Positions 20,917 to 30,515 of a DNA stretch of 64,000 nt are shown one piece after another. The position numbers and the translations under genes are program-made. Every line of letters starts with the position of its first letter. Positions within the stretch are counted from its first letter, which is position 1. Under the pieces are notes generated by a model. It ran no database searches. It was not told the origin of the DNA and saw only the letters and a list, made by a program, of their open reading frames with translations. Origin of the DNA: Polaromonas sp. (GTDB taxonomy: Bacteria > Pseudomonadota > Gammaproteobacteria > Burkholderiales > Burkholderiaceae_C); contig JAAFIP010000002.1 of NCBI GenBank assembly GCA_013297865.1, forward strand, positions 62,001 through 126,000. The letters run 5' to 3'.

Positions 20917-22296
20917 CTATCTTGGGCTGAGTTGGACAAAAATTCCATTTGCTGAGCGTATGGTCAGCCTGCCTACTGGAGCTGGCACATGGCCAGCGCG
21001 TGGCGTAATTCGGTATGCACGCACGATGTTAGCCAATATCAGTGCGGCTTCTTGGTGTGCAAAAGCGGCACCTATACATACTCTGGGGCCAGAGCTAAAA
21101 GGCAGGTATGCGTCACGTGCTGATGCGCGTCCTTCAGGTCGGCTGAATCTATCTGGATCAAATGCATCAGGGGTAGCCCACAACTGACGGTGGCGATGTA
21201 TGAGCCAGGGTGCAATAACTACGGAATCTCCTTTGTGCAGTGTTTTATCCCGAATTTTGTCAGTGTCTACAACGCTTCTTGCAAAAAAACCTACGGGCGG
21301 AAACAGTCGCAAAGTCTCACGAAATACATTCCAAGTCAGCTCAAGTGATTTGAGCTGATCGGACTGCAAGGCCTGCATGCCTGCAATAGCCGTGACTTCT
21401 TCGTGCATGCGCTCTTGTATATCTGGGCTATGCGCCAGAAGATGCAGAGCCCAAGACAATGCGCTGGCGGAGGTCTCGTGGCCTGCAAGAAACAGCATGG
21501 CTACCTGGTTAAGCAGCTCTTCCAGAGTAAATCTATCGCCTGTTATGTCATCTTTAGCATGCAATAGTGATTCCAAAATATCATTGCAGTTTGCTTGTGC
21601 AGACACTTCGTCTCGAACATTGAAGCGCGGCTCAATCATGGCCAATAATGAATGCCGGATTTCACGTGCTGCCCGGTCGCTACGTCTGCGTAACCAAAAA
21701 GGTGTCAACCATTTCAGTCCATAGACGGCAGGAACGGTTAAACGTGGCGAGAGTGCCTGGTATTCATTAAACGCAGTAAAAATGGATTTGGCACGCTCAG
21801 CGTCTATGCCTGTAGAGAAAATGGTGCGGAAGATGACATCGGCTGTAACCAAGGTCATTTCTTCTTGTATATCCCGACTTTGCTGAAAATCCCAACGCGA
21901 TATGCGTGTCATCATGGCATCTGTAGCCTGCTGCATATGCGCAAAAGCGACTTGAATACGAGCTTGAGCGAATGAGGGGTTCATCATTTGGCGCTGACGT
22001 TGCCACTGTGCCCCGTTAGTGGTGAAAATGCTTTCGCCTAACAGCGGCTCCAGCGCATCCCCAAGAAGTTGATGCTTTGGGTAGTTGGCTACATTGTCGG
22101 ATAAAACGCGGTGTACGCAGGTGGGTTCATTGGGCATGAACAAAGTGGAATTGAGCAACGAAACCTGTCCCATCTGCATTGAGTAGCTTTTCTCAAACAA
22201 TAAATCCAGCCATGAGTGCCTGGAGCTGAAAAAAGCCTTCCAGCTAGGCATGCGGCTTTTGCGGGGTGTTGGGTAGGCGGGGCAAAAATTCGACAT
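20917..22296 (-). CDS. cytochrome P450
   Basis: AGHETSASALSW (I helix), ETLRLFPP (ExxR), FSSGPRVCIG heme-binding motif. Confidence 0.96.
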   Translation of the reverse strand: MSNFCPAYPTPRKSRMPSWKAFFSSRHSWLDLLFEKSYSMQMGQVSLLNSTLFMPNEPTCVHRVLSDNVANYPKHQLLGDALEPLLGESIFTTNGAQWQRQRQMMNPSFAQARIQVAFAHMQQATDAMMTRISRWDFQQSRDIQEEMTLVTADVIFRTIFSTGIDAERAKSIFTAFNEYQALSPRLTVPAVYGLKWLTPFWLRRRSDRAAREIRHSLLAMIEPRFNVRDEVSAQANCNDILESLLHAKDDITGDRFTLEELLNQVAMLFLAGHETSASALSWALHLLAHSPDIQERMHEEVTAIAGMQALQSDQLKSLELTWNVFRETLRLFPPVGFFARSVVDTDKIRDKTLHKGDSVVIAPWLIHRHRQLWATPDAFDPDRFSRPEGRASARDAYLPFSSGPRVCIGAAFAHQEAALILANIVRAYRITPRAGHVPAPVGRLTIRSANGIFVQLSPR

Positions 22297-22307
22297 GAAC
22301 GTGGCTT

Positions 22308-23474
22308 CTATGTAGTTATTTCATTGACACGTTGCAAAATACTGCGCGGACCGTACAGCATGGCGAAGTAATCATACTTACCAATTTTTGGCATGCATTG
22401 CAAATACAACTGGTGTACATGGTATTTGTCGATTTTAATCTTTTGATAAGTTTCCTGATCGAATAGCAGATGAAACTGTGGCGATACGAAGCGGCGCTTA
22501 TGGGGCGCTTGATCAGCCTGTGGGGAAAATACCTCAATCGGATTGACGAGAGGAAACGACCCCCAGTCGATAGGAGCGGTGTAATCCAGCCATGTCAACT
22601 GGCTTGCGCCGATACTAGCTAAATCAGCACGCATCTGCTTCGCAGATTTGAGCGCAGCTGCAACCGGGATGCAGTTGCCTAATGTAAGTAAAGCGAATCT
22701 TTGCGTAATGCTCAACCCCGATTGCGCATGCCGCGATAGCAGGGCCATTAACGGTATGCTCAGGCTTGAACCAGCGCTGTAACCCAATACGATGATTTCG
22801 TCTGCGGGGTTGTTCTTGTGCACTTCGAGAATACGATCGTGCCATGCGGCAAGTCGTTGATTGATCTTTGGGTCATTGTTTTTTGCAATGGTGTTTGCAA
22901 AGTCTACAACACGCAAAAACCACATACTGGGTACATCCTTGAGCGCTCTCCAACCCAGTGCGAAACCTGCGGCGCATGTAGCCAGAGCGCCAAACCATGA
23001 AGCCCAGGAAGGAAATTTCAGCAAAGTTAAACCTGCGTAAACGAGCAGCGCAAGACTGGCAACTCCCAAAGTAGTCGCTAGAGCCAACGCATAGGGAAAC
23101 AAGGCGGCGCGCGCTGTTGCGGGAGCAAGCTTATGTAGTGTTTTGATGGCACCATTGAGCGAGAAGTCGTATAAGCATCGCAGTGCCTGTCGTGCAATCG
23201 CGGCAGGTGTCCGTGCCCAATGGGCGCGGACAACGTCGTCCCAAGCCAGGTATTCAAAGGTGGTATGCGTCGGGGCTTGTGCATGCTCGGCTGTGACGGT
23301 CCAGGCATGGCTGTGAGGGCTGGCTTGTGTACGGGCGCTCACGGTATGCGCAATGCCACTTAGTTGGATATACCGCTGTAGCTGGAGTTTGTGCTGTTGG
23401 AAAAAGCTCGATACACCTTTGGGATCAAACCCGCCAATATAAAACACGTGCCGATGCCTGATGGGCGTTTGCAT
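22308..23474 (-). CDS. hypothetical membrane protein with GXSXG (alpha/beta-hydrolase-like) motif
   Basis: DEIIVLGYSAGSSLSIPLMALL; two central hydrophobic segments; start trimmed to MQTPIRHRHVFY. Confidence 0.6.
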   Translation of the reverse strand: MQTPIRHRHVFYIGGFDPKGVSSFFQQHKLQLQRYIQLSGIAHTVSARTQASPHSHAWTVTAEHAQAPTHTTFEYLAWDDVVRAHWARTPAAIARQALRCLYDFSLNGAIKTLHKLAPATARAALFPYALALATTLGVASLALLVYAGLTLLKFPSWASWFGALATCAAGFALGWRALKDVPSMWFLRVVDFANTIAKNNDPKINQRLAAWHDRILEVHKNNPADEIIVLGYSAGSSLSIPLMALLSRHAQSGLSITQRFALLTLGNCIPVAAALKSAKQMRADLASIGASQLTWLDYTAPIDWGSFPLVNPIEVFSPQADQAPHKRRFVSPQFHLLFDQETYQKIKIDKYHVHQLYLQCMPKIGKYDYFAMLYGPRSILQRVNEITT

Positions 23475-23476
23475 GG

Positions 23477-24757
23477 CTATGCAGCCTCTAATTTCTCGCA
23501 CAGTGCGTCGATAGAGCTGCTCTTAGCCAGCATTTGTGCCTTGGCTAAAGCCGGTTTGTGCTTGGGATTGTTGATCCATCGACGCAGTGCGCTCAACACA
23601 TCATTGATCTGTGCGTTGCGTGCCAGTCGTTGGCCTACGCCCAGTGCCGCAATACAGCGTGCGTTTTCAAACTGATCATGTCCATGCGCTTGGATGATTT
23701 GCGGTATGCCTGCGGCTAAAGCTTGGGCACTGGTGCCAATACCGCCATGGTGCACAATGCCGGCGCATTGCGAAAGCAACTTGGAGAATGGCGCATAGTC
23801 GCAGTAGATGAATCTATGGTTATCTTCAGACTGCGCTGGCAGCTGGGCAGGTTGCTGGCTTAAAAAGACAGCCCGCAGCTTGGTTTGGCGCAATGCAGTT
23901 TGTAGCACCGAGAACTGCACACTGGCATGGGCCATGCCTGTACCGAATGTGACTACTATGGGTGGATCACCTTGAGCTAGAAAATTTTTCAAAGCAGGGC
24001 TCAGATCAGTCAGTGCGTCAAGCTGGTAGCGCGGAAAGTCTGCATATTGCATGCCTTGTGGATAGTCGGCTTTGCGTGGTGCAAACCATTGCGGAAACAG
24101 TGCCAATCCTGAGGGGCTGTGCATCCACGTATCAAAAATACTGGTGTTGCTAGGTGGCGCTGCAATCTGTAATTGTGCGCAGATGGCGGTAAGCTTTGCC
24201 CGAGCCATAGGTTCCAATTTATAGTGGTCCAAGACCTTCCAAACTGCGCGCAACGCAAAACGTGGCGTGTGGCGCGGCCAGTAGGTGTGTGCAATGCAAA
24301 CAGGGGCTACCAAAGTGCGCAGCATGCTGGGCGCCGTATAAGCACTGGTAAGCTGAATGCCAAGATGCAATTGCGCCAGTCTTGCCCCGAGCATGAAGGG
24401 ACCCGCTACTACATGCAATGATTTTCCCAAACGTTGCTGGGCTTGTATGTATTGATACAAGGGAATGATGCTGGGCGCCAGCATGCTGCGCCAGTAGACC
24501 CCCATTCCCTTGATAGGATGCCAGAAATTGGGGTTGCCGATGCACCCGGCATAGTTCACCTCAGGGCCCGCTTCGACAAACGTGATACCGCAGGACTCTA
24601 TGGCCCGCTTGTGCTCAATATTGCTGAACATGGACACTTTGTGGCCACGCGCAAGCATGGCATGTCCTATGGCTATAAAAGGATGCGCATCCCCGAAAGT
24701 GCCTACATTGGCCAAAATTAGTTCAGATTTGGGTTGTATAGACACCTTCATGGACAC
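23477..24757 (-). CDS. GT1-type glycosyltransferase (sterol/UDP-glucosyltransferase-like)
   Basis: LILANVGTFGDAHPFIAIGHAMLARGHKV; CAGIVHHGGIGTSAQALAAGIPQIIQAHGHDQFENA. Confidence 0.9.
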   Translation of the reverse strand: MSMKVSIQPKSELILANVGTFGDAHPFIAIGHAMLARGHKVSMFSNIEHKRAIESCGITFVEAGPEVNYAGCIGNPNFWHPIKGMGVYWRSMLAPSIIPLYQYIQAQQRLGKSLHVVAGPFMLGARLAQLHLGIQLTSAYTAPSMLRTLVAPVCIAHTYWPRHTPRFALRAVWKVLDHYKLEPMARAKLTAICAQLQIAAPPSNTSIFDTWMHSPSGLALFPQWFAPRKADYPQGMQYADFPRYQLDALTDLSPALKNFLAQGDPPIVVTFGTGMAHASVQFSVLQTALRQTKLRAVFLSQQPAQLPAQSEDNHRFIYCDYAPFSKLLSQCAGIVHHGGIGTSAQALAAGIPQIIQAHGHDQFENARCIAALGVGQRLARNAQINDVLSALRRWINNPKHKPALAKAQMLAKSSSIDALCEKLEAA

Positions 24758-24813
24758 TTAGCTTAGCAGAAGCGTAACTACAATTGAGGGTAATTTAACC
24801 ACTATCGGAAATT

Positions 24814-26199
24814 TTGATGCAGATTACGAGTTCAAGCTTTAAAGCCTATGACATCCGGGGCATTGTGCCGGCTGCGCTTAACGAGCCGATGGCGCAGGCA
24901 CTGGGCAAGGCCTTTGGTACGGTGGCCTTGCGTCAGGGGCTCAAGACCGTGGCTGTCGGGCGAGATGGGCGACTGAGCGGCCCAGCCCTGAGCACGGCGC
25001 TGGTACAGGGCTTGGTAGCTGCCGGGGTGGATGTGATTGATGTGGGCATGGTGACCACGCCTATGTTGTACTTTGCGGCCAGCACCCTGTGCGACAGTGG
25101 CATTCAGGTGACCGGCAGCCACAACCCGAAAGATTACAACGGTTTCAAGATGGTGTTGGGTGGCAAGGCGATTTATGGCCAGGACATCCAGGAACTGCGC
25201 AGCATCATGGAGGCTGAGAGCTGGGTACTGCAAGACGGGGGTAGGGTGCGCAATATCAGTGTAGACGCCCCTTATCGCGACCGCATTGTGGGCGATGTGA
25301 AGCTCAAGCGGCCTATGAAGATCGTGGTGGACTCGGGCAATGGCATCGCAGGCGCGAGCGCTCCGGCCATTTTCCGGGCCTTGGGCTGTGAGGTGATCGA
25401 GCTGTTCAGTCAGGTGGATGGCAATTTCCCCAATCATCACCCAGACCCGAGTAAACCTGAGAATCTGGCCGATGTGATTCGCACCTTGCAAACCACGGAT
25501 GCAGAGATTGGGTTTGCCTTTGATGGCGATGGTGACCGATTGGGTGTCGTCACCAAAGAGGGCAATGTCATCTACGCAGACCGCCAGATCATGCTGTTTG
25601 CCCAGGACGTACTGCAACGTGTGCCTGGTGGAACAATTTTGTTTGATGTGAAGTGCACGCAGCGTCTGGCTCCATTTATCGAGGCCGCCGGTGGCAAGCC
25701 CATGATGTACAAAACCGGGCATTCCCTGATCAAGGCCAAAATGAAGGAGGTCGATTCGCCTTTCAGCGGCGAGATGAGTGGGCATCTGTTTTTCAAGGAG
25801 CGGTGGTTTGGCTTTGACGATGGTACCTACGCGGGTTGCCGTCTGGCCGAGATACTGAGCGCGCACGCCGATGTGTCGGCCGTGCTCAATGCCCTGCCCA
25901 CCAGCTATTCCACCCCTGAGCTCAATGTGCCGTGTGCCGAAGGTGAGCCGCATCGTGTGGTGACCCAGTTGCAGGTCCAAGCCAAGTTTGCTGCCCCTGC
26001 CAAGGTGTCGGATATTGATGGTTTGCGTGTGGACTGGCCCGATGGATTTGGTCTGATCCGCGGTTCGAACACTACGCCCGTGTTGGTGCTGCGGTTTGAG
26101 GGGCATACTGAAGCCGCTTTGCACCGTATCGAAACCGAGATGATGGCACTGCTCAAAACCGTCAAGCCCGATGCGCAGATTCAGGCTGCTGCGCACTGA
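24814..26199 (+). CDS. algC: phosphomannomutase/phosphoglucomutase
   Basis: FKAYDIRG; VTGSHNPKDYNGFKM; FAFDGDGDRLGVV. Confidence 0.95.
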   Translation: MMQITSSSFKAYDIRGIVPAALNEPMAQALGKAFGTVALRQGLKTVAVGRDGRLSGPALSTALVQGLVAAGVDVIDVGMVTTPMLYFAASTLCDSGIQVTGSHNPKDYNGFKMVLGGKAIYGQDIQELRSIMEAESWVLQDGGRVRNISVDAPYRDRIVGDVKLKRPMKIVVDSGNGIAGASAPAIFRALGCEVIELFSQVDGNFPNHHPDPSKPENLADVIRTLQTTDAEIGFAFDGDGDRLGVVTKEGNVIYADRQIMLFAQDVLQRVPGGTILFDVKCTQRLAPFIEAAGGKPMMYKTGHSLIKAKMKEVDSPFSGEMSGHLFFKERWFGFDDGTYAGCRLAEILSAHADVSAVLNALPTSYSTPELNVPCAEGEPHRVVTQLQVQAKFAAPAKVSDIDGLRVDWPDGFGLIRGSNTTPVLVLRFEGHTEAALHRIETEMMALLKTVKPDAQIQAAAH

Positions 26200-26220
26200 C
26201 ACCTGCGAAAGCTGCTCTCC

Positions 26221-27228
26221 TTGAATATCCTGATTGTCAAGCTGTCTTCCCTGGGTGATGTGGTGCATACCATGCCAGCAGTGCAAGACATAGTGCGGGC
26301 GCTGCCCCAGGCACAGATTGATTGGGTTGTTGAGCCGGGCTTCGCTTCTCTGGTACAGCGCTGTCAAGGTGTGCGCCGCGTGATTCCCTGTGCACTGCGG
26401 GCCTGGCGCGCAAGCTGGTGGCGTGCGGACACGCGTGCGTCCTGGCGCGCGTTCCGGGCAGATTTGTCCCGGGTGCAGTATGACGCAGTGATCGACTGCC
26501 AGGGGCTGACCAAATCCGCCATCGTGGCGCGCTGTGCGCAGCTGTCTGCCAGTGGAAAGCGGTATGCCTTGGGTAACCGTACTGCAGGCTCGGGCTACGA
26601 AGCGCCCACGCGCTGGCTGGCAGATGTAGCGATCACACTGCCCACGCAGGTGCATGCAGTGCAGCGCTCGCGTCTGCTGTGCGCGCAGGCCCTAGGCTAT
26701 GCGCTGACCAATAATGTATGGCATTTTGGGCTGCCAGCCCAATCAAATATCGCGGGAGCAGCTACTAAAACTGTAGCATTTATCCATGGTACATCACGTC
26801 CAGACAAATGCTGGAATGAATCCCATTGGGTGCAGCTGGGCCATCTGCTACTGGCCCAGGGCTTTGCAGTCGCCTTGCTCCATGGTAGCGATGAAGAGGA
26901 GCTGCGCAGCAAGCGTATCGCCCAGGCGCTCGGTGCGCAGGCACAGGTGTGGCCCCGCATGCCACTGGATGCGTTGACCGACAAACTGGCACAGTGCGCG
27001 GGAGCTATCGGGGTGGACAGTGGTTTGAGCCATATTGCAGTAGCCTTGGACATACCCCATGTGCAGCTGTACAACTTTGACACGGCTTGGCGCACCGGGC
27101 CAGTAGGCTTGACGCGCCAAGTCAGCGTGTATGCGGCGCCGCAGCCCAGCGTAGAGCAGGTATGGCAAGCCTGGCAGCAGGTCAGCAGCACCGGGCAGCC
27201 TGCGCGCAGCACCTCGATGGCAGCCTAG
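26221..27228 (+). CDS. waaC: lipopolysaccharide heptosyltransferase I
   Basis: NILIVKLSSLGDVVHTMPAVQDI; YDAVIDCQGLTKSA; GVDSGLSHIAVAL; TTG start. Contains repeat copy A. Confidence 0.93.
   Translation: MNILIVKLSSLGDVVHTMPAVQDIVRALPQAQIDWVVEPGFASLVQRCQGVRRVIPCALRAWRASWWRADTRASWRAFRADLSRVQYDAVIDCQGLTKSAIVARCAQLSASGKRYALGNRTAGSGYEAPTRWLADVAITLPTQVHAVQRSRLLCAQALGYALTNNVWHFGLPAQSNIAGAATKTVAFIHGTSRPDKCWNESHWVQLGHLLLAQGFAVALLHGSDEEELRSKRIAQALGAQAQVWPRMPLDALTDKLAQCAGAIGVDSGLSHIAVALDIPHVQLYNFDTAWRTGPVGLTRQVSVYAAPQPSVEQVWQAWQQVSSTGQPARSTSMAA
26728..26782 (-). repeat. interspersed repeat copy A (inside waaC)
   Basis: gggctgccagcccaatcaaatatcgcgggagcagctactaaaactgtagcatttat; near-identical to copy F. 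Confidence 0.9.
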
Positions 27229-27230
27229 CC

Positions 27231-28553
27231 ATGCAAAAACTCGCCAGAGCCCTCTACAGCGCGGCGCTTTGGACCGTGCAGCCGCTGCTCAGGCGCAAGC
27301 TTGCCCAACGGGCCAAGTCGGAACCCCTGTATGGAGAGCATTTGCCCGAGCGCTTTGGGTATTACAGTGCACCCGCACCCCAGGCGCTGGTGTGGATACA
27401 TGCGGTGTCCCTGGGCGAAACACGTGCTGCTGCGGTACTGATAGAGCAGCTGCGTGCTGCCGTGCCAGGCATCTGTCTGCTGCTGACCCACGGTACGGCC
27501 ACGGGGCGCGCCGAAGGGGCAAAGCTGCTGCGCAATGGCGATTTGCAAGCATGGCTGCCATGGGATACGCCAGGGGCCGTGACGCGATTTTTTGACCATT
27601 TCCAGCTGCGCCTGGGCATCATCATGGAAACTGAGCTATGGCCCAATCTGTGCATGGCTGCCAGCAGCCGTGCTGTGCCATTGGTGCTGGCCAATGCCCG
27701 GCTCAATGAAAAATCCATGCGCAAGGCCCAGCGCCTCGCTTGGTTGGCGCGGCCTGCGTACCGCACACTGAGCCAGGTTTGGGCGCAGACGCAAGAGGAT
27801 GCGCAGCGCCTGGAGGCGGTGGGTGCGCAGCGGGTCAGCGTGCTTGGCAATCTGAAATACGACGCCACGCTGGCCCAGCCCTTGCTGCTGCAGGGCCGTC
27901 AATGGCGCAGCCAACTGCATAGCCCGGTCATTTTGCTGGCAAGCACGCGTGAAGGCGAAGAAGTGCTTTTTTTACAACAAATTCAGGCGCTAGCCCAATC
28001 AAATATCGCGGGAGCAGCTATAAATAACGTAGCGGATAGTTCTGTAAAACCGGCTGTGCAGTGGTTGATTGTGCCGCGACATCCGCAGCGGTTTGACGAA
28101 GTAGCGCAGATGATCACCCATGCAGGCCTGACGCTATCGCGCCGCTCCCAGTGGACAGATGCACCGCAGGCAGCAGATGTGTGGCTGGGTGATTCTCTGG
28201 CCGAGATGGCGCTGTATTACAGCTTGGCTGATGTGGCTCTTCTGGGTGGTAGTTTCGCCCCCCTGGGTGGGCAGAACCTGATTGAAGCGATTGCTGCGGC
28301 CTGCCCGGTGGTGATGGGGCCGCACACTTTCAATTTTGCAGATGCTGCGCAGACTGCAATAGAACAACATGCCGCTGTACGGGTGCCAGATGTTGCGCAG
28401 GGTCTGCAGATTGCCATGCACCTGGCTGCAGATAAGGCGCAGTCAGAGGCGATGCGCGCTGCAGGGGTGCGCTGGCTTAGCAGCTCGCGCGGTGCAGCAC
28501 AGCGCATGGCGCACCGCGTTGTGCAGCTGCTGGCTAAGCCGTCTGGGCATTAG
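27231..28553 (+). CDS. waaA: 3-deoxy-D-manno-octulosonic acid (Kdo) transferase
   Basis: [61 protein letters not shown]; start trimmed to [10 protein letters not shown]. Confidence 0.94.
   Translation: MQKLARALYSAALWTVQPLLRRKLAQRAKSEPLYGEHLPERFGYYSAPAPQALVWIHAVSLGETRAAAVLIEQLRAAVPGICLLLTHGTATGRAEGAKLLRNGDLQAWLPWDTPGAVTRFFDHFQLRLGIIMETELWPNLCMAASSRAVPLVLANARLNEKSMRKAQRLAWLARPAYRTLSQVWAQTQEDAQRLEAVGAQRVSVLGNLKYDATLAQPLLLQGRQWRSQLHSPVILLASTREGEEVLFLQQIQALAQSNIAGAAINNVADSSVKPAVQWLIVPRHPQRFDEVAQMITHAGLTLSRRSQWTDAPQAADVWLGDSLAEMALYYSLADVALLGGSFAPLGGQNLIEAIAAACPVVMGPHTFNFADAAQTAIEQHAAVRVPDVAQGLQIAMHLAADKAQSEAMRAAGVRWLSSSRGAAQRMAHRVVQLLAKPSGH
27986..28036 (-). repeat. interspersed repeat copy B (inside waaA)
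   Basis: ggcgctagcccaatcaaatatcgcgggagcagctataaataacgtagc; shares an identical 29-nt core with copy A. Confidence 0.88.
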
Positions 28554-29532
28554 CCAACAACCACTGCATATAGCGCTGCACGCCAGTTTGCACATCTGCA
28601 AAGACATGCTGGCAGCCTGCAGCGCGCAGCGCTGAAATATCGGCCTGCGTGTAGGACTGGTATTTTCCGCGCAACGCATCTGGAAATGGTATGTATTCTA
28701 TGGAGCCGTTTGCAGCAGTTTTGGCATTGTCAGGGCCAGACGCCAGAGCGCCGATAACCGCATGCGCCACATCGTTAAAGGGCTGTGCGCGGCCTGTGCC
28801 CAGATTGAAAATACCCGAGGCTGCTGGATGGTCCAGAAACCATAAATTCACGGCGACCACATCGTCTACTGAAATAAAGTCACGCAGCTGTGCACCAGGG
28901 CCGTAGCCACCATATTCACCAAAGAGTTTGACTTTGCCTTCCTTGCGGAACTGGTGGAATTGATGAAACGCCACACTGGCCATGCGGCCCTTGTGCTGTT
29001 CGCGTGGGCCGTACACATTGAAATACCTGAAGCCTACCACCTGAGTTTTCGCTTTTTCAAACTGGTGGCCCAGCGCGCGGCGGGCATACTGGTCAAACAG
29101 CAGCTTGCTGTAGCCATAGACATTGAGTGGCTTTTCAAATGCAGGCGATTCTTTGAAAGTGTCGCTGCCGCCATAGGTTGCGGCAGACGAGGCATATAGC
29201 AGACGTGTGCCCTGCGCCTGGCAGGCTGCAAACAGTTGCTTGGTGACCTCGAAGTTATTGTCCATCATGTACTTACCGTCCTGCTCCATCGTGTCGCTGC
29301 AGGCGCCTTCATGGAATACAGCATCTACCTTGCCATATCCGCCCTCGGCAAAGTTCAGGTAGAAGTCGTCAGCATCAACATAGTCTGCAATCTGCAGATC
29401 TGCCAGGTTGCGAAATTTGTCGCCCACCGTCAAGTCATCCACTGCAATGATGTCTGTGATGCCTCGCGCATTGAGGCCGGCAATGATATTGCTGCCAATA
29501 AATCCCGCAGCACCTGTGACTACAATTTTCAT
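28534..29532 (-). CDS. hldD: ADP-L-glycero-D-manno-heptose-6-epimerase
   Basis: [55 protein letters not shown]. Confidence 0.96.
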   Translation of the reverse strand: MKIVVTGAAGFIGSNIIAGLNARGITDIIAVDDLTVGDKFRNLADLQIADYVDADDFYLNFAEGGYGKVDAVFHEGACSDTMEQDGKYMMDNNFEVTKQLFAACQAQGTRLLYASSAATYGGSDTFKESPAFEKPLNVYGYSKLLFDQYARRALGHQFEKAKTQVVGFRYFNVYGPREQHKGRMASVAFHQFHQFRKEGKVKLFGEYGGYGPGAQLRDFISVDDVVAVNLWFLDHPAASGIFNLGTGRAQPFNDVAHAVIGALASGPDNAKTAANGSIEYIPFPDALRGKYQSYTQADISALRAAGCQHVFADVQTGVQRYMQWLLANAQTA

Positions 29533-29547
29533 ACCACATCCTTTGTG

Positions 29548-30492
29548 TCAAGCACCAAACAGCTCTTCGTAGCTGACGGTGGCTGTGCCGAATTTGCCTA
29601 CGACGATACCGCCAGCGCGATTGGCATGTGGCATGGCGTCTCGCAGGCTGAAACCTGCAGCGACCAGCGAAGCCAATGTAGCAATGACCGTATCGCCCGC
29701 GCCAGTGACATCAAACACTTCGCGTGCCTGCGCCCTCACATGCAGTTCGCCCTGGCTGTCGTATAGGCTCATACCTTCTTCGCTTCGTGTGAACAGCAGA
29801 GCATCCAGCTTGAGCGATGTGCGCAGGTTTTGCGCTTTGGTGCGCAGATCTTCCTCACTGTGCCAACGGCCAATCACCTGCTGCAGCTCGGCGCGATTGG
29901 GCGTAATCACCGTGGCATTGCTGTAGCGCGCGTAGTCAGATCCTTTGGGGTCAACCAGTACGGGCTTGCCTGCCTTGCGAGCCAGGTCAATCATGGCAGG
30001 TACATGGGCCAGGCCGCCTTTGGCGTAGTCCGAAAAGAGCACGGCGTGGTGGCTGGGTAGCAGGTCTGTGAAGGTCTGGGTTTGCGCAGCCAGTGCATCA
30101 TGGTCTGGCGTGTTTTCAAAGTCCAGTCGCAGCAACTGCTGTGCACGGCCAATCACACGCAGCTTGACGGTGGTTTGCAAGCTGCTGTCGCGTGACAGAT
30201 GGGTTGCAATGCGGCTGCCCTGCATCAAGGCCTCCAGCTTGCGGCCGGGATCATCATCACCGACCACACCTACAAAACTGGCTTGTGCACCGAGGCAGAC
30301 TGCGTTGTAAGCGACGTTGGCTGCTGCACCGATACGCTCCTCTTCGCGCGTGACATGCACCACTGGTACAGGTGCTTCTGGGCTGATGCGCTCCACGGTG
30401 CCATACCAATAGCGGTCCAGCATCGCATCGCCGACGACCAGCACCTTGGCACTAGCGAGTTGTTGGAGTGAGGGTTTCAAGAGCGGGTCCAT
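29548..30492 (-). CDS. rfaE1: D-glycero-beta-D-manno-heptose-7-phosphate kinase
   Basis: VLVVGDAMLDRYWYGTVERISPEAPVPVV; DVTGAGDTVIATLA (PfkB family). Confidence 0.95.
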   Translation of the reverse strand: MDPLLKPSLQQLASAKVLVVGDAMLDRYWYGTVERISPEAPVPVVHVTREEERIGAAANVAYNAVCLGAQASFVGVVGDDDPGRKLEALMQGSRIATHLSRDSSLQTTVKLRVIGRAQQLLRLDFENTPDHDALAAQTQTFTDLLPSHHAVLFSDYAKGGLAHVPAMIDLARKAGKPVLVDPKGSDYARYSNATVITPNRAELQQVIGRWHSEEDLRTKAQNLRTSLKLDALLFTRSEEGMSLYDSQGELHVRAQAREVFDVTGAGDTVIATLASLVAAGFSLRDAMPHANRAGGIVVGKFGTATVSYEELFGA

Positions 30493-30515
30493 GGTGGGTA
30501 TTGTTTCGGGTGAAC

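Noticed and set aside
23120-23160. Possible repeat copy (gcgggagcaagcttatgtagtg) in the P450 operon
   Set aside because: Only a short gcgggagca match; lacks the CAATAGAATATC core and the hairpin pairing.
24832-26655. 607-aa ORF antisense to algC/waaC
   Set aside because: Complementary-strand artefact of GC-rich codon usage; the sense strand encodes a clear phosphomannomutase.
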